Positions 50,796 through 64,000 are shown, counted from the stretch's first letter. The stretch: DNA of 64,000 bases from Sciurus carolinensis (GCF_902686445.1 NC_062232.1:91808932-91872931), one strand, 5' to 3'. Numbers and translations: made by a program. Notes: generated by a model from the letters alone, not told the origin.

Positions 50796-51976
50796 TTAAA
50801 ATGTTCCAGCCTCCATGTAGCACCAGCTTCTTTGGGCCCAGTAGAGCCCTGTGGTATGTGACCAAGACTTGACCTCTAACACAGAGACTTGGACAAGTGC
50901 TGCTGAAAAAATTCATTTGCTATTCATGGAAATCAGTATATATTTCTCTCTGGAAACTCTAGAAAAGTAGTCTGTATACTCTGATTTCCATGGTTTAGCC
51001 AGAGCTGCAGGGGACAACCTCAAGTACAGGTGAGATGCTTGGAAAATTCAAGGGCAAGGAGTTTAGAAAGTCAGAGCTATGGAAAACTGAAAAAAATGGA
51101 AATAGATGGCTCCTCTGTCTTTCCCAATGGAAAAATTCCTGCCTAAACATGGCAAGTAGGGCACCCCCAACAAGTTTGTCATTACCTACACGAATGTTCC
51201 TCCATATCATACTGCTTGCTATAGGACAGTAAGTAAAAGTAGTGCCTTATATGGGTCACTATCTGGTTTTCTTTTTGGATAGAAAACTTGTTCAGCATCT
51301 TGGTTTTAAATACTCCTTTTTTAAGTGAGGACATTTTCATTGCAGTGTCTTCTGTTAAATTAAGACAGAAAATGAGAGCCCCTTACTTTGACCAAATATT
51401 TCTGTGGCCCTGAAGGCATGAGTTTCTTCATGCCTAATATTTACTGGGGTGGAAGGAATACAGAGGAGTCATCATGTCCATTGCCCTGGCTCAATGCAGC
51501 GCTGTGCCAACACTATCTCAGAGTGTGGGTACATTTTATTTCTAGAAATAGTAAAGAGACTAAAATACTCTAGTTATTTATTGCAGAATTTAACAATTGT
51601 AGCCCAGAGGTTTTCCTTTATCAAACTCCATCCTTCTGTGTTATGGTTTAAACTCACTTGATTTTGCTTTATATTTAATAGAAAGAATAGCTAGTTGTAT
51701 TCTGGTTCAACGTGGCAAAGATAGCACAGGAGAAAACTTTTCCAAATACAGAAAAGTCATAACATGTGAAGCTAAAAAAATGAATGAAACTTTAAAACTG
51801 AAAAATTATAGAACCAAAATAAAATTCTTTGTGGAATAAAATATAGGAAGAAAGATCAGCAGTTAAAGGGGTTCAAAGTCATATGGTCCATTGGCAACTA
51901 AGACTAGATACAGATAGTTGGTTCTAAACAGCTCTAGAGAACTACAGCCTGCAAGAGGCTTCCTATGTGAAGGTGG

Positions 51977-52169
51977 TGTGATGGCTTAGATCTTGAATGT
52001 TCCCCAAAGACCCATGTGTTCAAGGCTTGGTCATCATTCTATGACATTATTGGAAGGTCTTAGAACCTTCAGGATGTGAGGCCTAGTGAAAAAAGTTAGG
52101 TCACTGGGAGATTCCCTTTAAAAGGGGATATTCGGATCCCAGTCACTTTCTCTCTCACTTGTACACACT

Positions 52170-52234
<65 letters not shown>

Positions 52235-52448
52235 CCCCCCCCCACCACTTCCAAGCTGCTATGAGGTGAGAAGTGTCCTTCAGTATGTGCTCCCCACCAT
52301 GATATACAGACTATTCACTTGCCCAAAGGTAAAAGGGTCAGTCAACCATGAACTGAAATCTCTGAGACTATAAACTAAAATAAATCTTTCTTCTTGTAAA
52401 TTTATTTTCTCAGAATTTTATCACCATGATAGAAAGCTGACTCATATA
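51977..52448 (+). mobile_element. Solo MaLR-type LTR with an expanded TC tract
   Basis: Starts tgtgatggcttagatcttgaatgt, has cccatgtgttcaaggcttggtc, gtgaggcctagtg, ttaggtcactggg, ccatgaactgaaatctctgagac, aataaatctttc and a closing agaaagctgactcata. A 56-bp TC run sits in the middle. No retroviral gene is attached. Confidence 0.75.
52177..52243. repeat. (TC)28 plus C12 tract
   Basis: Pure TC repeat at 52177-52232 running into a C homopolymer to 52243. In the CHRDL1 transcript this reads as G12 then (GA)28. Confidence 0.97.
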
Positions 52449-52689
52449 GTTGGTTATCAGATCGTACTTCTCACATGTAATAAGGGGCTGACATAGTTCT
52501 GCCCACCCAAAGTTGTTTCCTAAAGTACACTGATTGTTCAAGGTAGGCAGCTGTACCTGAGGTATCAGTCCAAGATCATCATTATTAACAACTAGCACTG
52601 CACAAGAAAACAGGCAGAAACAGATCATGTAGGTATGAGGAACTCAAGTTGGGACACTAATAAACCTGGTTTAGAGCTAAGTGAGTCAC

Positions 52690-53640
52690 AAAATCACAAA
52701 CAACCATTCCAGAAAGAAGGAAGGGTTTATGCAAGACACAACTCCCAAGGATAATGAGCTTTGAAACAAAAACTACAAAGCCAAGAAAAATTCAGAACTA
52801 AAAAGAGTTTCCGAGAAACCCAAAAAGAATCAGAATTTACATCTAAATAAATACAGATATTGGAATGATAAGAAGTGCACTTTATATGCATTAAAATATT
52901 TTAAAGAAATAAAAAAGAGAAAAAGATCCTCCCAAATAACATGAATTACAAAAGAGCAACCTGTAGATATTTTTTAAATAATTTGTAAATGTGGAGAAAA
53001 ATGTATTTATTGAAGATAAAATAAGCAGAAAAAAAACCAGATGGACTAAATAGTTTACATGAAAAAATACATAAATTGGAGCATAGAGTTGAAGTAATAT
53101 CATTAAGTCAAGTATACCAAGACAGAAAGAATAAAGGAAATATTAAGAGACTTAAGAGGACAAATTGAGATACAAAAACATAAAAAAATAACTTCGAGAA
53201 TAAGAAAAAAGATGGAAGGTGAAAAGGAAAAATTCACCAAAATAATGACTAAAAATTAAAGAGGAAATTAAGTACTGTGGCTGAAAAAATAATATGTAGA
53301 GCAGGGTAAACAAACATAAATCACATATCTATACATCTCACTGTGTGCATCAAAGAAATAAAAAGAGAAAATACAAAAAACTAGAAGTGGAAAACAAAAG
53401 ACATACCAAAAAGTATGATCAAATAGACTTTTATCCACAAACAAAGGAAGTCAAGAAACCATTTAATATCTTCTAAGTGCTGAGGGAAAATGAACATGCA
53501 CCTATAATTTTATACCCAGTCCAATTATCATTCAAATATCAAAACATTTTTGCACATAAGGATTACAGAATTTTACCAATATTATTCCTAGAAAGATCCC
53601 GCATAGTTAATAAGAAGTAGAATGAACTGACAAAGAAGTG
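52690..53640 (+). mobile_element. Probable old L1/HAL1 5' part, very degraded
   Basis: A-rich on the plus strand. ttctaagtgctgagggaaaatgaacatgcacctataattttatacccagtccaattatcattcaaat resembles the aattctatacccag block of old L1 elements. Limits are approximate. Confidence 0.5.
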
Positions 53641-53764
53641 AGCTGCAAGAACAAGAAGGAAAATGAAAAGGAAAGCTTGTTTCTGTAATTTGTAATATGA
53701 GATTTTTAAGCCCTAATATGGTATTCAATTATTTCTGTTTCCTCTCCTTTGGGATTTAGGACCT

Positions 53765-53937
53765 CAATTTTTATGATTTTTATTGGTGCAATACAACTAT
53801 ACGTAATAATGACTTGATCATGATGTTTTTACACATGCACATAATATCATCTGAGCAATCTCATTTCTAGTACCTTCCCTTTCCTTTCCCTCCTCTCCCT
53901 CCCCAAACCTCTTCCTCTACTCTTCTGGTCTCACTTC
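53765..53937 (-). mobile_element. L1 3' end, first of two in tandem
   Basis: tttttattggtgcaatacaactatacgtaataatgacttg, acacatgcacataatatcatctgagcaat and a C/T-rich stretch (complement of the G/A-rich 3' UTR). Confidence 0.8.
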
Positions 53938-54375
53938 TACTTTTTTAGTTGGTGCATCATAATTATACATAAAAGTAGGATTCACTGTGATATATCCATA
54001 CATGCACATAGCATAATTCAATCTATTTAATTCCACAATTCCTATCCTTTCCTATTCCCTCCTCCTGATTTCCTTCCTTTACTGTACTGTTCTCCCTTCT
54101 GTTTTCATGATATCCCCCTTTTTATTTCCCATTTCTCTCTAGTTTCCACATATGAAAGAAAAAATTGAACCTTAAACTTTCTGAGTCTGGCTTATTTTAC
54201 TTAGCATGATGTTCTCCATTTTCCTGCAAATGCCATAATTTCATTCTTCTTTATGACTGAGTAAAACTCCATTACGTATATATACCACATATTCTTTATC
54301 CATTCATCTGTTGACAGGCACATAGGCTGGTTCCATAACTTGGCTATTGTGAATTGCACTGCTATAAACACTGAT
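53938..54375 (-). mobile_element. L1 3' end, second of two in tandem
   Basis: gttggtgcatcataattatacataaaagtaggattcactgtg, a second C/T-rich stretch, then gcttattttacttagcatgatgttctccatttt, attcttctttatgactgagtaaaactccatta and atccattcatctgttgacagg, the complement of the ORF2 end. Confidence 0.88.
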
Positions 54376-55802
54376 TATTTTAACATGTTCTTTTTGTCTT
54401 CAAAAAACTGCTGGCCTATACTTTCCCTTTTTCTCAATACTTGCTTCCTGCCAGCTGCTTCCCAGGCAGTTGGAGTCAATGACAGCCATACTCTACTTTA
54501 TGCTCTTCTAGGTTCTGTGCTTGGGCCATGCCATAGTGGTTTATAGATAGTTTCCTATGGTATTTGGGGATTTCTAGGAAAGAAAGCTTTGATAAAGCAA
54601 TTAGATGGGCTGCCTGGCAGGTTAAAAAAACAACAACTTCAGAGTAGCCATTTTATCAGAAATATTACTCCCATTTAACAGAACCCCTCACACACCACAC
54701 CCTTGTAATCCAGCTTAAGTGGAAACAAATAATCAGATACAAAAAATGGTCAGCCTCACATAAGAATTTATTCCAAAAAACAGTTTTCTGGTTGGTCATA
54801 TGCCAAATCAATCTCTCATATCTTGAAGCATGTACTATCATCACTAATACTCAGAATGATAAACCTGTGACATGGTAAGATCTTTCCCATCTGTGGGAGA
54901 ATTGCCTGTGTTCATCAGTGTATTCACCGATATAGGAAAGTATTCTTTATAAAGAAAGAGCAAAAACAATACCAACTTAGGGATACCAATAAAGCTATGG
55001 ATCATCTCTAAAAGAATTTTCATCTGTCCATAACTACACCAAAACTGCCTTCAATTTTAAAGCATTCTCTGACTCCTTAAAATCTGCCCAGGAACCCAAA
55101 ATCAAGAACTTCTGTCCTAGAGGGAAATAGAATTGACTTACAGGATGACAAGGCTTCTACTTCACAGATCCGAAGACTGTCACATAGATTTTCCTAGGAT
55201 TGCTGTTGGGAGCACAGACATTCTCTGAATCATTCCATGCTTCCATGCCTTTGGTGTGGGAACCAGGCTCCAGTCAGACATGAACAGTGTCATTGAGGGA
55301 ATCCCTGCCTCAGAAAAATACCCTAACCACAAATCGTGAAAGTAGTGGTCCTAATGGTCTCATGAAAAAATCTCTGCCTGGCTCCCCCCAGAGTTGCTCT
55401 TAACAGCATGTACATAATAACTGTGCAATGTGGAGGAGGTGACTATTCAACAGGCAGGCAGCTTTATACCGTCATAAACCTCACTGGCTCAGCTCCTTTG
55501 ATTTATGAACAGCCCCTCATCATTTCAAAGCTATGCTTGGATGCAATTCCAGCACTAATTGCTGCAATGCTGCAACTCCCCTGGTGCCCGCTGCCCATGG
55601 CAGGAAGAGGCTGTTTATGACAGAAAATCTCTGAGCCACAATTCCCTTCCCCCAGTTGATATTCCCCTTCAAATGATTAAAAGCCCAATAAAAATTTGTT
55701 ACTGGGTACCCAATAACTTATTAGAGCTTAGAATGTGTCCCGCTTGGGCTATAAACAGTATTTAGGGGCCAGTTTAGGCTGCCTAAAAGTGTCCTACTGT
55801 TA

Positions 55803-56189
<387 letters not shown>

Positions 56190-57307
56190 TTACTGGCATG
56201 TTTTTCTAAGGCTGGGATTACTACTGCTCCAGTTTTTAAAGACTCCCATTAATTGTGGGAAGCTTCTTCTGGTCTGACTCTGGGCATTTTACCCTTCCCC
56301 AATTCTCTAGCTGCACGTCTTTTCCAAGATCCTACTCTGATTTCATAATCACCTGCCCACTGCCATTTAAGGGAAAGGATGATGAGCCATGGGTCCCTTC
56401 AGTGTTTACCCTCCCCTGGCAAGAAAGCATCCCCAACACATGGATTCTGGATTCTATGTGTAAGTCTGCCTTGGTCCAGTAGGCTGAGCAACAATTCTCA
56501 TTTCCCCTTTCAGCCAGAATGTTTTCTGAGAACAAGCTAGAGTTAGGAATTGGGCTGATTAGCTAGTATGCCTGGGTGGGGCAACTGGGTCCTTGCCTGA
56601 TTTACAATTACATGATCCCTAACTCTGACAGCTCTCAAACATTGCTAGAACAAAGAAAAGACTTTCAAAATACATTTCAGATTTACATTTCCCATCCATA
56701 ATTCATTTGAAGCAAGGGCTACTTGTATCTGTCAGGCTGTTTTGGGGAAAAGGGTAGTGAAGAACATGGAGAAAGAGAAGATGCCTAGTGCATCAGCTTC
56801 TGGCATTGGGATCATATTAACATTTTCACTGTCTTGCAGACATCAAAGCTTTGGCCCCCAAGGGTTAGCTGTCTATCTCCAATGTGTTGGGTCAAGAATC
56901 TGACAAAATCATGCCAAACCAGGCAATTAATCAGTCCCCCAGTGCTCTATCTAATACATGCCCTATCCATTTAAAGAGGCAGGCTTCTTTTATACAAAGT
57001 GGAATCACTTTATCACAATCTATTTTCTTTTATAGTGTGCTCTCTATATTAAATTTTTGGAATGTTGCATTTGGAAACACCATGGAGGCTCCTTATGCAC
57101 CACACTCCTCAGAGCCAGGTCATATCATCTGGAGGTGAGATCACCAAAGCACATCAGAAACCACACTTCCTGGCTGAGATCTAAACTTATCCTTAATGCT
57201 GTACACCAAATTGTGTTCTAGGGTTAATAGTTTAATACTAATAGTAATAGTAAAGAAAATAATAATCATAACTCCAATGATAATGATGATGACAATGATG
57301 GTAAGAG

Positions 57308-57575
57308 CAGTTATTGTTTCTTGGATGTTTATCATGACCAAACACTGCTTTAAGTGATTTAAATGAATTAGTGATTGTAATCCTCCAAATATATTTAATC
57401 CTTGAAATATATAATATCTATGAAATAGATAATATCACTATCTCGTTTTAAAGAAGAGGAAGCTGAAGGAATCTCAGAGAGGCTAGGTAACTTGTTCAAT
57501 ATAACATGGCTCATAGGTGGCAGAGCCAGGGTCAGAAACTTTATCTGTCTTAATCTAGAACCCCATTGCCTCTTA
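57308..57575 (-). mobile_element. MIR SINE
   Basis: Reverse MIR: accaaacactgctttaagtgatttaaatgaatta, agaagaggaagctgaaggaatctcagagaggctaggtaacttg, ataggtggcagagccagggtcagaa. The middle holds a small local repeat (gaaatatataatatctat/gaaatagataatatc). Confidence 0.8.
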
Positions 57576-57859
57576 TATCTCCTGATGTTACTTGAAGCTT
57601 AAGTTTCTGCATGTTCAAAATTGTTTAAATGGTGAAAGGATCAGGCTTGGAAAGCCCAAAGTTCTGTTAAATGGAAAAAAAAATCAAGCTTGCAAGTGAG
57701 TGTTCCTGCTCTAGCTGGGCAAGTGGGAGGAATTTCATTCCTTAAACAAGTATCACATAATAGAAATGAGAGAATGGTCTTGAAATTTTTTCCTATATGA
57801 TCAGAATTCTCAATCCTTAAGGTCTAGTGCAAAGCTTCCTTTCCCAATTTGCTTAATGC

Positions 57860-58080
57860 ACTGGTCCTCCAAGGGTGATTTTGCTCCTCAGGAAATTTGA
57901 CTATGTCTAGAGACATTTTTGGTTATCATAACTGGGCTTTTGCTATTGTCATTTAGTGGGTACAGGACAGAGGTGCTGCTAAATATCCTACAAAGCACAA
58001 GACATGCCCCCACCACAAAAATATCTATCCATAAATGTGAAAAGTGCAGAAGTTGAAATTCCCTGGCCTAATATGATGGT
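57860..58080 (+). mobile_element. MER20-like hAT element
   Basis: ccaagggtgattttgctcctcaggaaatttga, tctagagacatttttggttatcataactgg, tttagtgggtacagg, gctgctaaatatcctacaaagcacaagacatgccccc. Confidence 0.85.
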
Positions 58081-58601
58081 AGAAGCTTATTCAGAAAGAT
58101 AGACCATGGCTGTGGTCTTGAGTCAAGACCATTGGAGAGAAGATGAAACTACCTGCTTCACTTATGGCAAAAATGGTAGTTAAGCTATTCAAATGCTTGT
58201 TTAAGTGATATATAGGAGCAAAGACCAAAGCAAGAGAATTCTAATCCTCACAAGATACAGGCCAAGGTACCACAACCTGTCTTAATTAAAGTTATTAGTT
58301 GAGACTACATAAAATATACTCCCATTGAACCCGTATATAATATGTCCCAATCTCCTCTTTTAAGGCAAGGCTCAGTTATGTCTTACACTCTAGGCACTAT
58401 ATTGACCTTTTTCCCCACTACCAAGCTCTTCTGTCTTCTACCACCATGCTCTATGTCATTAGTCTAAAAGACCATAGGGTACCTGTCTATAGTAAATATT
58501 CAAAGATTCCATACAAATCAAGCCAAAAAGCAGTAGAGAAAAAAAACAGATGTTTACTTTTCCTTGCAATCTGCTTCATTTATTTTTCCTTTTTCTTTCC
58601 C

Positions 58602-59048
<447 letters not shown>

Positions 59049-59149
59049 TCACAAAATCTAAAGTCAATCATATATCCATCCATTACAGTAAACATAAATC
59101 CAAGAAAAGCATATCAAGTATCAATAGAACCGTACCACTGGTTTTGTGT

Positions 59150-59305
59150 TTTATTAAATCCTCACAATGACCCATAAGGTAAATATTACCAATAACCTTC
59201 CTTTTATAGATGAAGGTAATCAGGAAGCATATAATCAGTAACTGAGAGGAGACTCAAACCCAGATTTGTCTGAGAGTCTTAAATCTTAACTACTGTTCTG
59301 TTATG
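59150..59305 (-). mobile_element. MIR fragment
   Basis: Reverse MIR: ttaaatcctcacaatgacccataaggtaa, ccttttatagatgaagg, actcaaacccagatttgtctg, atcttaactactgt. Confidence 0.75.
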
Positions 59306-59504
59306 ATTATTAAAAAAGGAAGCATATCATGTGTCTTTTTTTTGAAAAGTTTATATTCCCTTGCTTTGGGAAATGCAGGTTAATATCTGAAATGTGGATG
59401 TATGAGAACATTCTAAGAGCTGCTTAGTGGTAGTGTAGAAGCTGTGGATTACACAATTTGTGTTAGGTCTCTATAAATGGCTTTGGCCACACATGTTAAC
59501 ATCA

Positions 59505-59610
59505 TCCAATCATTTAACAAGTATTTGAGCACTTATAGTTTGCCAAGCACTGTGCTAAGTGCCAGGGATAAAACAATGAACAAAATTTTTATAGACAGTT
59601 CCTCCTCCCA
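59505..59610 (+). repeat. Ancient mammalian repeat fragment, family not assigned
   Basis: acaagtatttgagcacttatagtttgccaagcactgtgctaagtgccagggataaaacaatgaacaaa, a common old motif also seen at 17295. Confidence 0.5.
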
Positions 59611-59729
59611 TTCAACTTACAGACCTCCTTTTGTATGAAGAACTCCCAATTAACTCAAACCACACACTTCCCTTTGTGGGAATAAAAATTTGGATAGCCA
59701 CAGCTTATCTTGTAGTATACCACACTTGA

Positions 59730-59870
59730 GCTCATACCATGTTACTTGTCTTATTTTACATGGTTTATTTCTCCATCAGAGTCCTCAAAAGTAGGCATCA
59801 TGCATTCTTTACTCTCTATCCACCACATGGCCTTGCACACTATGGCTAGTAAATGTAAATAATTGACACC
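59730..59870 (+). mobile_element. L2 3' end fragment
   Basis: ttacttgtcttattttacatgg, agtaggcatcatgcattctttactctctatccaccacatggccttgcacactatggctagtaaatg. Confidence 0.6.
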
Positions 59871-60044
59871 TGATTAGTAAACTGAATTTCCAAATCAAGT
59901 GGTTTATCCTCTAACCCTATCCTCTTCTATCTTCTAATTTCCATGAAACAAGGTCAAAATAAACCAATAATACTCTTCTTGTAGGAAACATATTACTTTT
60001 CCTCACTTCAGAACATATTTCTTTGATTATTGAAATCAAAATAG

Positions 60045-60295
60045 TAAAGAAAAAGACACATAGGCAAGAAACTGGGAGAAGATATTTTCAAAAACAATAA
60101 ACAAGGTAGTATTGGAACATTTTTAATCATTCAAATTAATAAAAGAACAACAAACTCAACAGAAAAATGATTTAAGAACATGAACTGGCAATTCATGGAA
60201 TAAGAAATGGGAACAAAGAATAACATGAACAAATGTTAAACCTCTCTAATAATCAAATGAAAACAATACTGAGATAAATGCTCCATACCATTTAT
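60045..60295 (+). mobile_element. Old L1M ORF2 fragment
   Basis: aaactgggagaagatattttc, aaagaacaacaaactcaacag, gaacaaatgttaaacctctctaataatcaaatgaaaacaatactgagata match the ORF2 region before the C-terminus. It lies opposite in orientation to the L1M block that follows. Confidence 0.7.
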
Positions 60296-60414
60296 TGATT
60301 TAAAGACCTTTCATAAATCTTTCCGACTACCCACAAAATGAAATTTACTTTTCAAAGTTGTATTTCCATTTTCTTCATAACCTAAGGATCCCAAAGACAA
60401 CAAAGGAGAAAAAA

Positions 60415-60533
60415 GAGGGGAGCAGAAGGATCACAAGTTGGAGGCCTGGGCAACTTAGCAAGACCCTGCCTCAAAATAAAACAAAAAGGGTTGAGGACAT
60501 AGTTCAGCGGTAGAACACTTACGGTTTCAATGT
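60415..60533 (+). mobile_element. B1-dID SINE, truncated at both ends
   Basis: agcagaaggatcacaagttgg, ctgggcaacttagcaagaccctgcctcaaaataaaa, then agggttgaggacatagttcagcggtagaacactta and an abrupt stop. The first part of the B1 half and the tail are missing. Confidence 0.85.
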
Positions 60534-61440
60534 CAATATGTATGTTTCTATTGATGAATCTACACTGACCCATAATTATCACTGAGAGTCCATAGTTTAT
60601 ATTACAGTTTACTCTTACTACTACACATTCAATGGTTTTAGATAAATATATAATGTCATTATTCATCATTACAATATCATACAAAGTAATTTCACCACCC
60701 TAAAAATCCTTTGTTCTTTGTCTATGCATTCATTCTTTCTCTAAACCCTGTCAACCACTGAACACTTCATCATTGCCACAATTGAGCATCTTCCAGACTG
60801 TCATGTAGTGTATGTACCACTTTTAGATTGGCTTCTTTTACTCAGTAATACACATTTACATTTCCTGTATGTTTTTCATGGCTTAAATAGTTCATTTCTT
60901 TTTAGCACTGAATAATATTCCACTGCCTGGATTTACCAGTTTATTTATCCATTCACTCACTGAAGGACATCTTGGTTGCAACCAAGTTCTGCCAATTATC
61001 AATAAAATTGCTAGAAACGTATGTGTACAGGTTTTTGTATAGATACAAGTTTTCAACTCTTTTGGGTAAATACCAAAAACTCTAATTGCTAGACAGCATA
61101 GTAAGTGTATGTTTAGTTTTGTAAGAAACTGCCAAAATGTCAACCAAAGTGACTGAACCATTTGGCATTCCCATCAAAAATAAGTGAGATTTTCTGTTGC
61201 TCCACACCTTTATCAGCATTTGGTATTGTTAGTATTTTGAATTTTGGCCATTCTAAATAGGTATGTAGTGGTATGTCATTTTAATCTGTATTTCCCTGAT
61301 GATGTGTACATGGTGTACAGTATGCTTTTCATGTTTGTTTGTCATCTATATATGCATTCTTTGGTATAGTGTCTGTTAAGGCCTTTGCCTATTTTTTTCC
61401 AAATGGTTTATTTGCTTTTATTATTGAGTTTTAAGTGGTG

Positions 61441-61501
61441 TTTTATATATATATATATTATTTTATATATATATATATAAACTTATATATATATATATAT
61501 T
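61441..61501. repeat. (TA)n repeat inside L1M
   Basis: Three TA runs separated by short TTATTTT and AACT spacers. Confidence 0.93.
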
Positions 61502-61774
61502 AGTAAGAGTCTTTTATCATATGTCATTTGCGAACATTTTCTTCCAGTCTGTGGTTTGTCTTTTAATTCTATTGAGGTCTTTTACAGAGCAGAAAAATTT
61601 AATTACAATGAATTTCAGTTTATCAATTCTTTCTTTTATGAATTGTTCATGTGGTGTTGTATCTAAAAATCCACTGCCAAACCCAAGGTCACCTACATTT
61701 TCTCCTATGTTATCCTCCTAGGAGTTTTGTTGCTTTGCACTTTACATTTTGAAATTTTTGTGAAGGGTCTAAGG

Positions 61775-61884
61775 TTTTTTTACCTTTATTTTATGTATAT
61801 ATTTTTATGTGGTTCTGAGGATTGAACCCAGTGCCTCACACGTGCTAGGCAAGTACTCCACCACTAAGCATAACCCCAGCCCCG
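61775..61884 (-). mobile_element. ID-type SINE nested in L1M
   Basis: acctttattttatgtatatatttttatgtggttctgaggattgaaccc is the complement of the squirrel ID tail and B box; ccactaagcataaccccagcccc is the head. The L1M continues on both sides. No clean target-site duplication was found. Confidence 0.9.
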
Positions 61885-62149
61885 GGTGTTTTATTTCTAA
61901 TTTTATGTATTTACTTTTGGATGCAGACATATACTTGTTCCAGAAACATCTATCAAAAAGACTGTCCTTGCTCCACTGCATTGTTTTTACTCCTTTTTTG
62001 AGGATCAGTTGATGATGTGTATGTATATTATGAGCTCTCCAATTCTGTTCTATTGGCCTATATGTCTATTCTTTTGCCATTATCACATAGTTGTGATTAC
62101 TTTACCTTAATACTGTATACATCCTTGTATATCAAGCTCTGTGTACAAT

Positions 62150-62345
62150 GATGTTTTTAATAAAAATTCTTAGAAGCAGATTTCTTAAGTCAAAGATTTT
62201 GACGGCTTTCAAATTCATGATCTACATTACCACACTGTCTTCCATAAAAGCTATGCTAATTTACCTTCCCATTAACAGTGACCAAAGATAGATATTTTCA
62301 GTGCTTAAAACTTTTGACAATTTCATATGGAAAATGGAACAAATA
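62150..62345 (-). mobile_element. Old L1M fragment
   Basis: aattcttagaagcagatttcttaagtcaaagatttt, ccacactgtcttccataaaagctatgctaatttaccttcccattaacagtg. It lies out of order relative to the preceding L1M block, so it is a separate copy. Confidence 0.7.
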
Positions 62346-63729
62346 TTTCTTTTTACTAGCAAGGTTGAATATATATTAATTTATCAAAATTTTTATTCCA
62401 CCCCTTATATTACCATTTTGTTATTAACATAACATATTACCATGTTATTATATTAACATCTTATGCTAATCTATATTTCCTAAGAGTATGTGCTCAAAAC
62501 CATTAATTAATTAATTAAAGAACATAAAAAACTAAAGAATACTTCTTAGGCAGAACTTGTGCATTTCTCAGCTAAGATTGAGCAATACAACTTTCTTATG
62601 TAGACACAAATTAGACTTCTATTCCACAATATTAGAGTAAGAGTAAGAAATAGTTTAAATATTTTAACAATCTCAGCATCTTGAACTGATGAGAGATGGT
62701 CAGGATTTTCCCAAGACTAATGTTTAATTGTGGCATCTTTCCCTACCTCAGAGAGAGAAGAGTGACAGTTTCTATCAATAAATTTAATGTCTTATTGAAA
62801 AATACTGAAGTTATTTGTATTTCACATATACAACTTATTTTGGCATTTCAGAAAGAATCTAAGTATACTTGGAAGCAAATCCATGAAGGAGGGTCTTTCA
62901 AATGGCATTATTAGGCTAGCATAAATAGTAATAACTTCACAAGTCTGGAACCACTAAAACTTGAATGGGAGTAAATTAGAAGTATTTTGTAGGATTTAAT
63001 TCACATTGCAAAGTAAGACAGAACCTGTACATTATGCATTTGTTTCTGTATTATTAATTTTCTTGCTTAAATTACCACACTCAGGTTGACATCAGATCTA
63101 TCTATTTAAAATATGAAATTGGATGAGCTTTGCTATCAGGTATATGATCTGCATGATTGGATGACCCATCCCTTTTTACTTGAAGAAATCGGATAACAGA
63201 AGATAAATACTTCTGGAAGACTAAGCAATTGCTAAAATAAAATACGCTGTAAAATGTGGGTTTCATGTGCATTTGTACATTTTTAAAACACTCATTCAAC
63301 TTGTTAAAGATTTTAACATGTAGGAAAGTCTGATCCCCAAAAGACAGCATATACTGATGCCACAAGGCAGGTATTCTTTATTACTTATAAAGAAGTTGCT
63401 CTTTCTTCTCTGAAATATCTTTAAAGCAAATTATTTCACTGACACTATTAAATGAGTCACTTTAATATGTCTGAGCACAGCATTATTCATGAAAAACAGG
63501 GATCACCCAAGTAACTGATTTCAACCAATATGTGCAGTTTTCCCCAAAATTCTCAGCCAAAAAGGAATATTGTTAGACAAAGTGCAAAAACTGAGTGATA
63601 TAAATTTTCCTCCTCCAAATTTGACTCAAAAACCAGGAGATAAATGATAAGTGTAAAAAGCAGAGGAAGAAATAGGTCCTGAAAAATAGAGCCCAATGAA
63701 AATGATGATCATAATAATAACAACAAAAA

Positions 63730-63960
63730 GTACTAATATTCATGGAGCACTTTCTAGGAGCCAGGCTCTGTTCTAAGGGCTTTACATATATTAATTCACT
63801 AAATTCTCACAATAATTCTACAGTGTTAGTCCCATTAGCTCCATTTTACAGATATGAAATCAGAGACATAGAGATTTGGAAACCTGCCTAAGTTGACATG
63901 ATGAGTCAAATATGGAACTGGCATTCAAGTCTAAATAATCTGGCTTTAGAACCAATGATT
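63730..63960 (-). mobile_element. MIR SINE
   Basis: Reverse MIR, well preserved: ttcatggagcactttctaggagccaggctctgttctaagggctttacatatattaattcac, tcccattagctccattttacagatatgaaatcagagac, aatctggctttagaacc. Confidence 0.9.
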
Positions 63961-64000
63961 ATGGTCATTATATAATTGTGTTTCTCCTGCTATGTAGTTG

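Larger units (their letters stand above)
60540..62140 (-). mobile_element. Old L1M element, 1.6 kb, interrupted by a SINE
   Basis: Plus-strand text is the complement of an L1M 3' UTR and ORF2: tagattggcttcttttactcag, gaataatattccactgcctgg, ttttgggtaaataccaaaaa, gtttagttttgtaagaaactgccaaa, tctgttaaggcctttgcc and tcttccagtctgtggtttgtctttt. It continues past the SINE to gttctattggcctatatgtctattcttttgcc. The minus frame 60892-61161 is a decayed ORF2 C-terminus (LLCCLAIRVFGIYPKELK, QPRCPSVSEWINKL). Confidence 0.9.

Overview
This is mammalian nuclear DNA, most likely from a squirrel (Sciuridae: ground squirrel, marmot or relative). The window is AT-rich and packed with interspersed repeats. Two of them point to sciurids: tRNA-Ala-type ID SINEs with the long A/T-rich tail seen in squirrels, and dimeric B1-dID (MEN-type) SINEs. 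L1 copies with a characteristic 3' end are also abundant. No prokaryotic gene organisation, RNA gene or CRISPR array is present.

The only gene I can support is CHRDL1 (chordin-like 1, also called ventroptin or neuralin-1), on the minus strand. Four consecutive internal coding exons are visible with good splice sites and compatible phases: exon A 58887-58999, exon B 55913-56006, exon C 16958-17103 and exon D 15394-15487. Together they encode the first two von Willebrand factor C (VWC) domains of this secreted BMP antagonist. A+B make VWC1 and C+D make VWC2, each with ten cysteines divided 4+6 at a phase-0 intron. The signal-peptide exon should lie above position 64000 and the third VWC domain and C-terminal part below position 1; I found neither here. 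The gene is X-linked in human (Xq23), so this is probably X-chromosomal DNA.

Layout: 1-15393 is the intron downstream of exon D (L1 3' ends, MIR, L2, ID SINEs, a MaLR LTR). 15488-16957 is a short intron. 17104-55912 is a 38.8-kb intron holding most of the L1 material, several solo LTRs and many MIR, L2 and hAT fragments. 56007-58886 is a 2.9-kb intron. 59000-64000 is part of the upstream intron and holds an old L1 block.

Most long open frames are chance frames or read through L1 ORF2, L2 or SINE sequence. I see no new biological system. The points that deserve a second look are a CAGAAG tandem splice acceptor at exon C, an ID SINE that seems to have carried 3' flanking sequence, clear nested retrotransposition with intact target-site duplications, and a young-looking L1 with an unexplained replaced segment.
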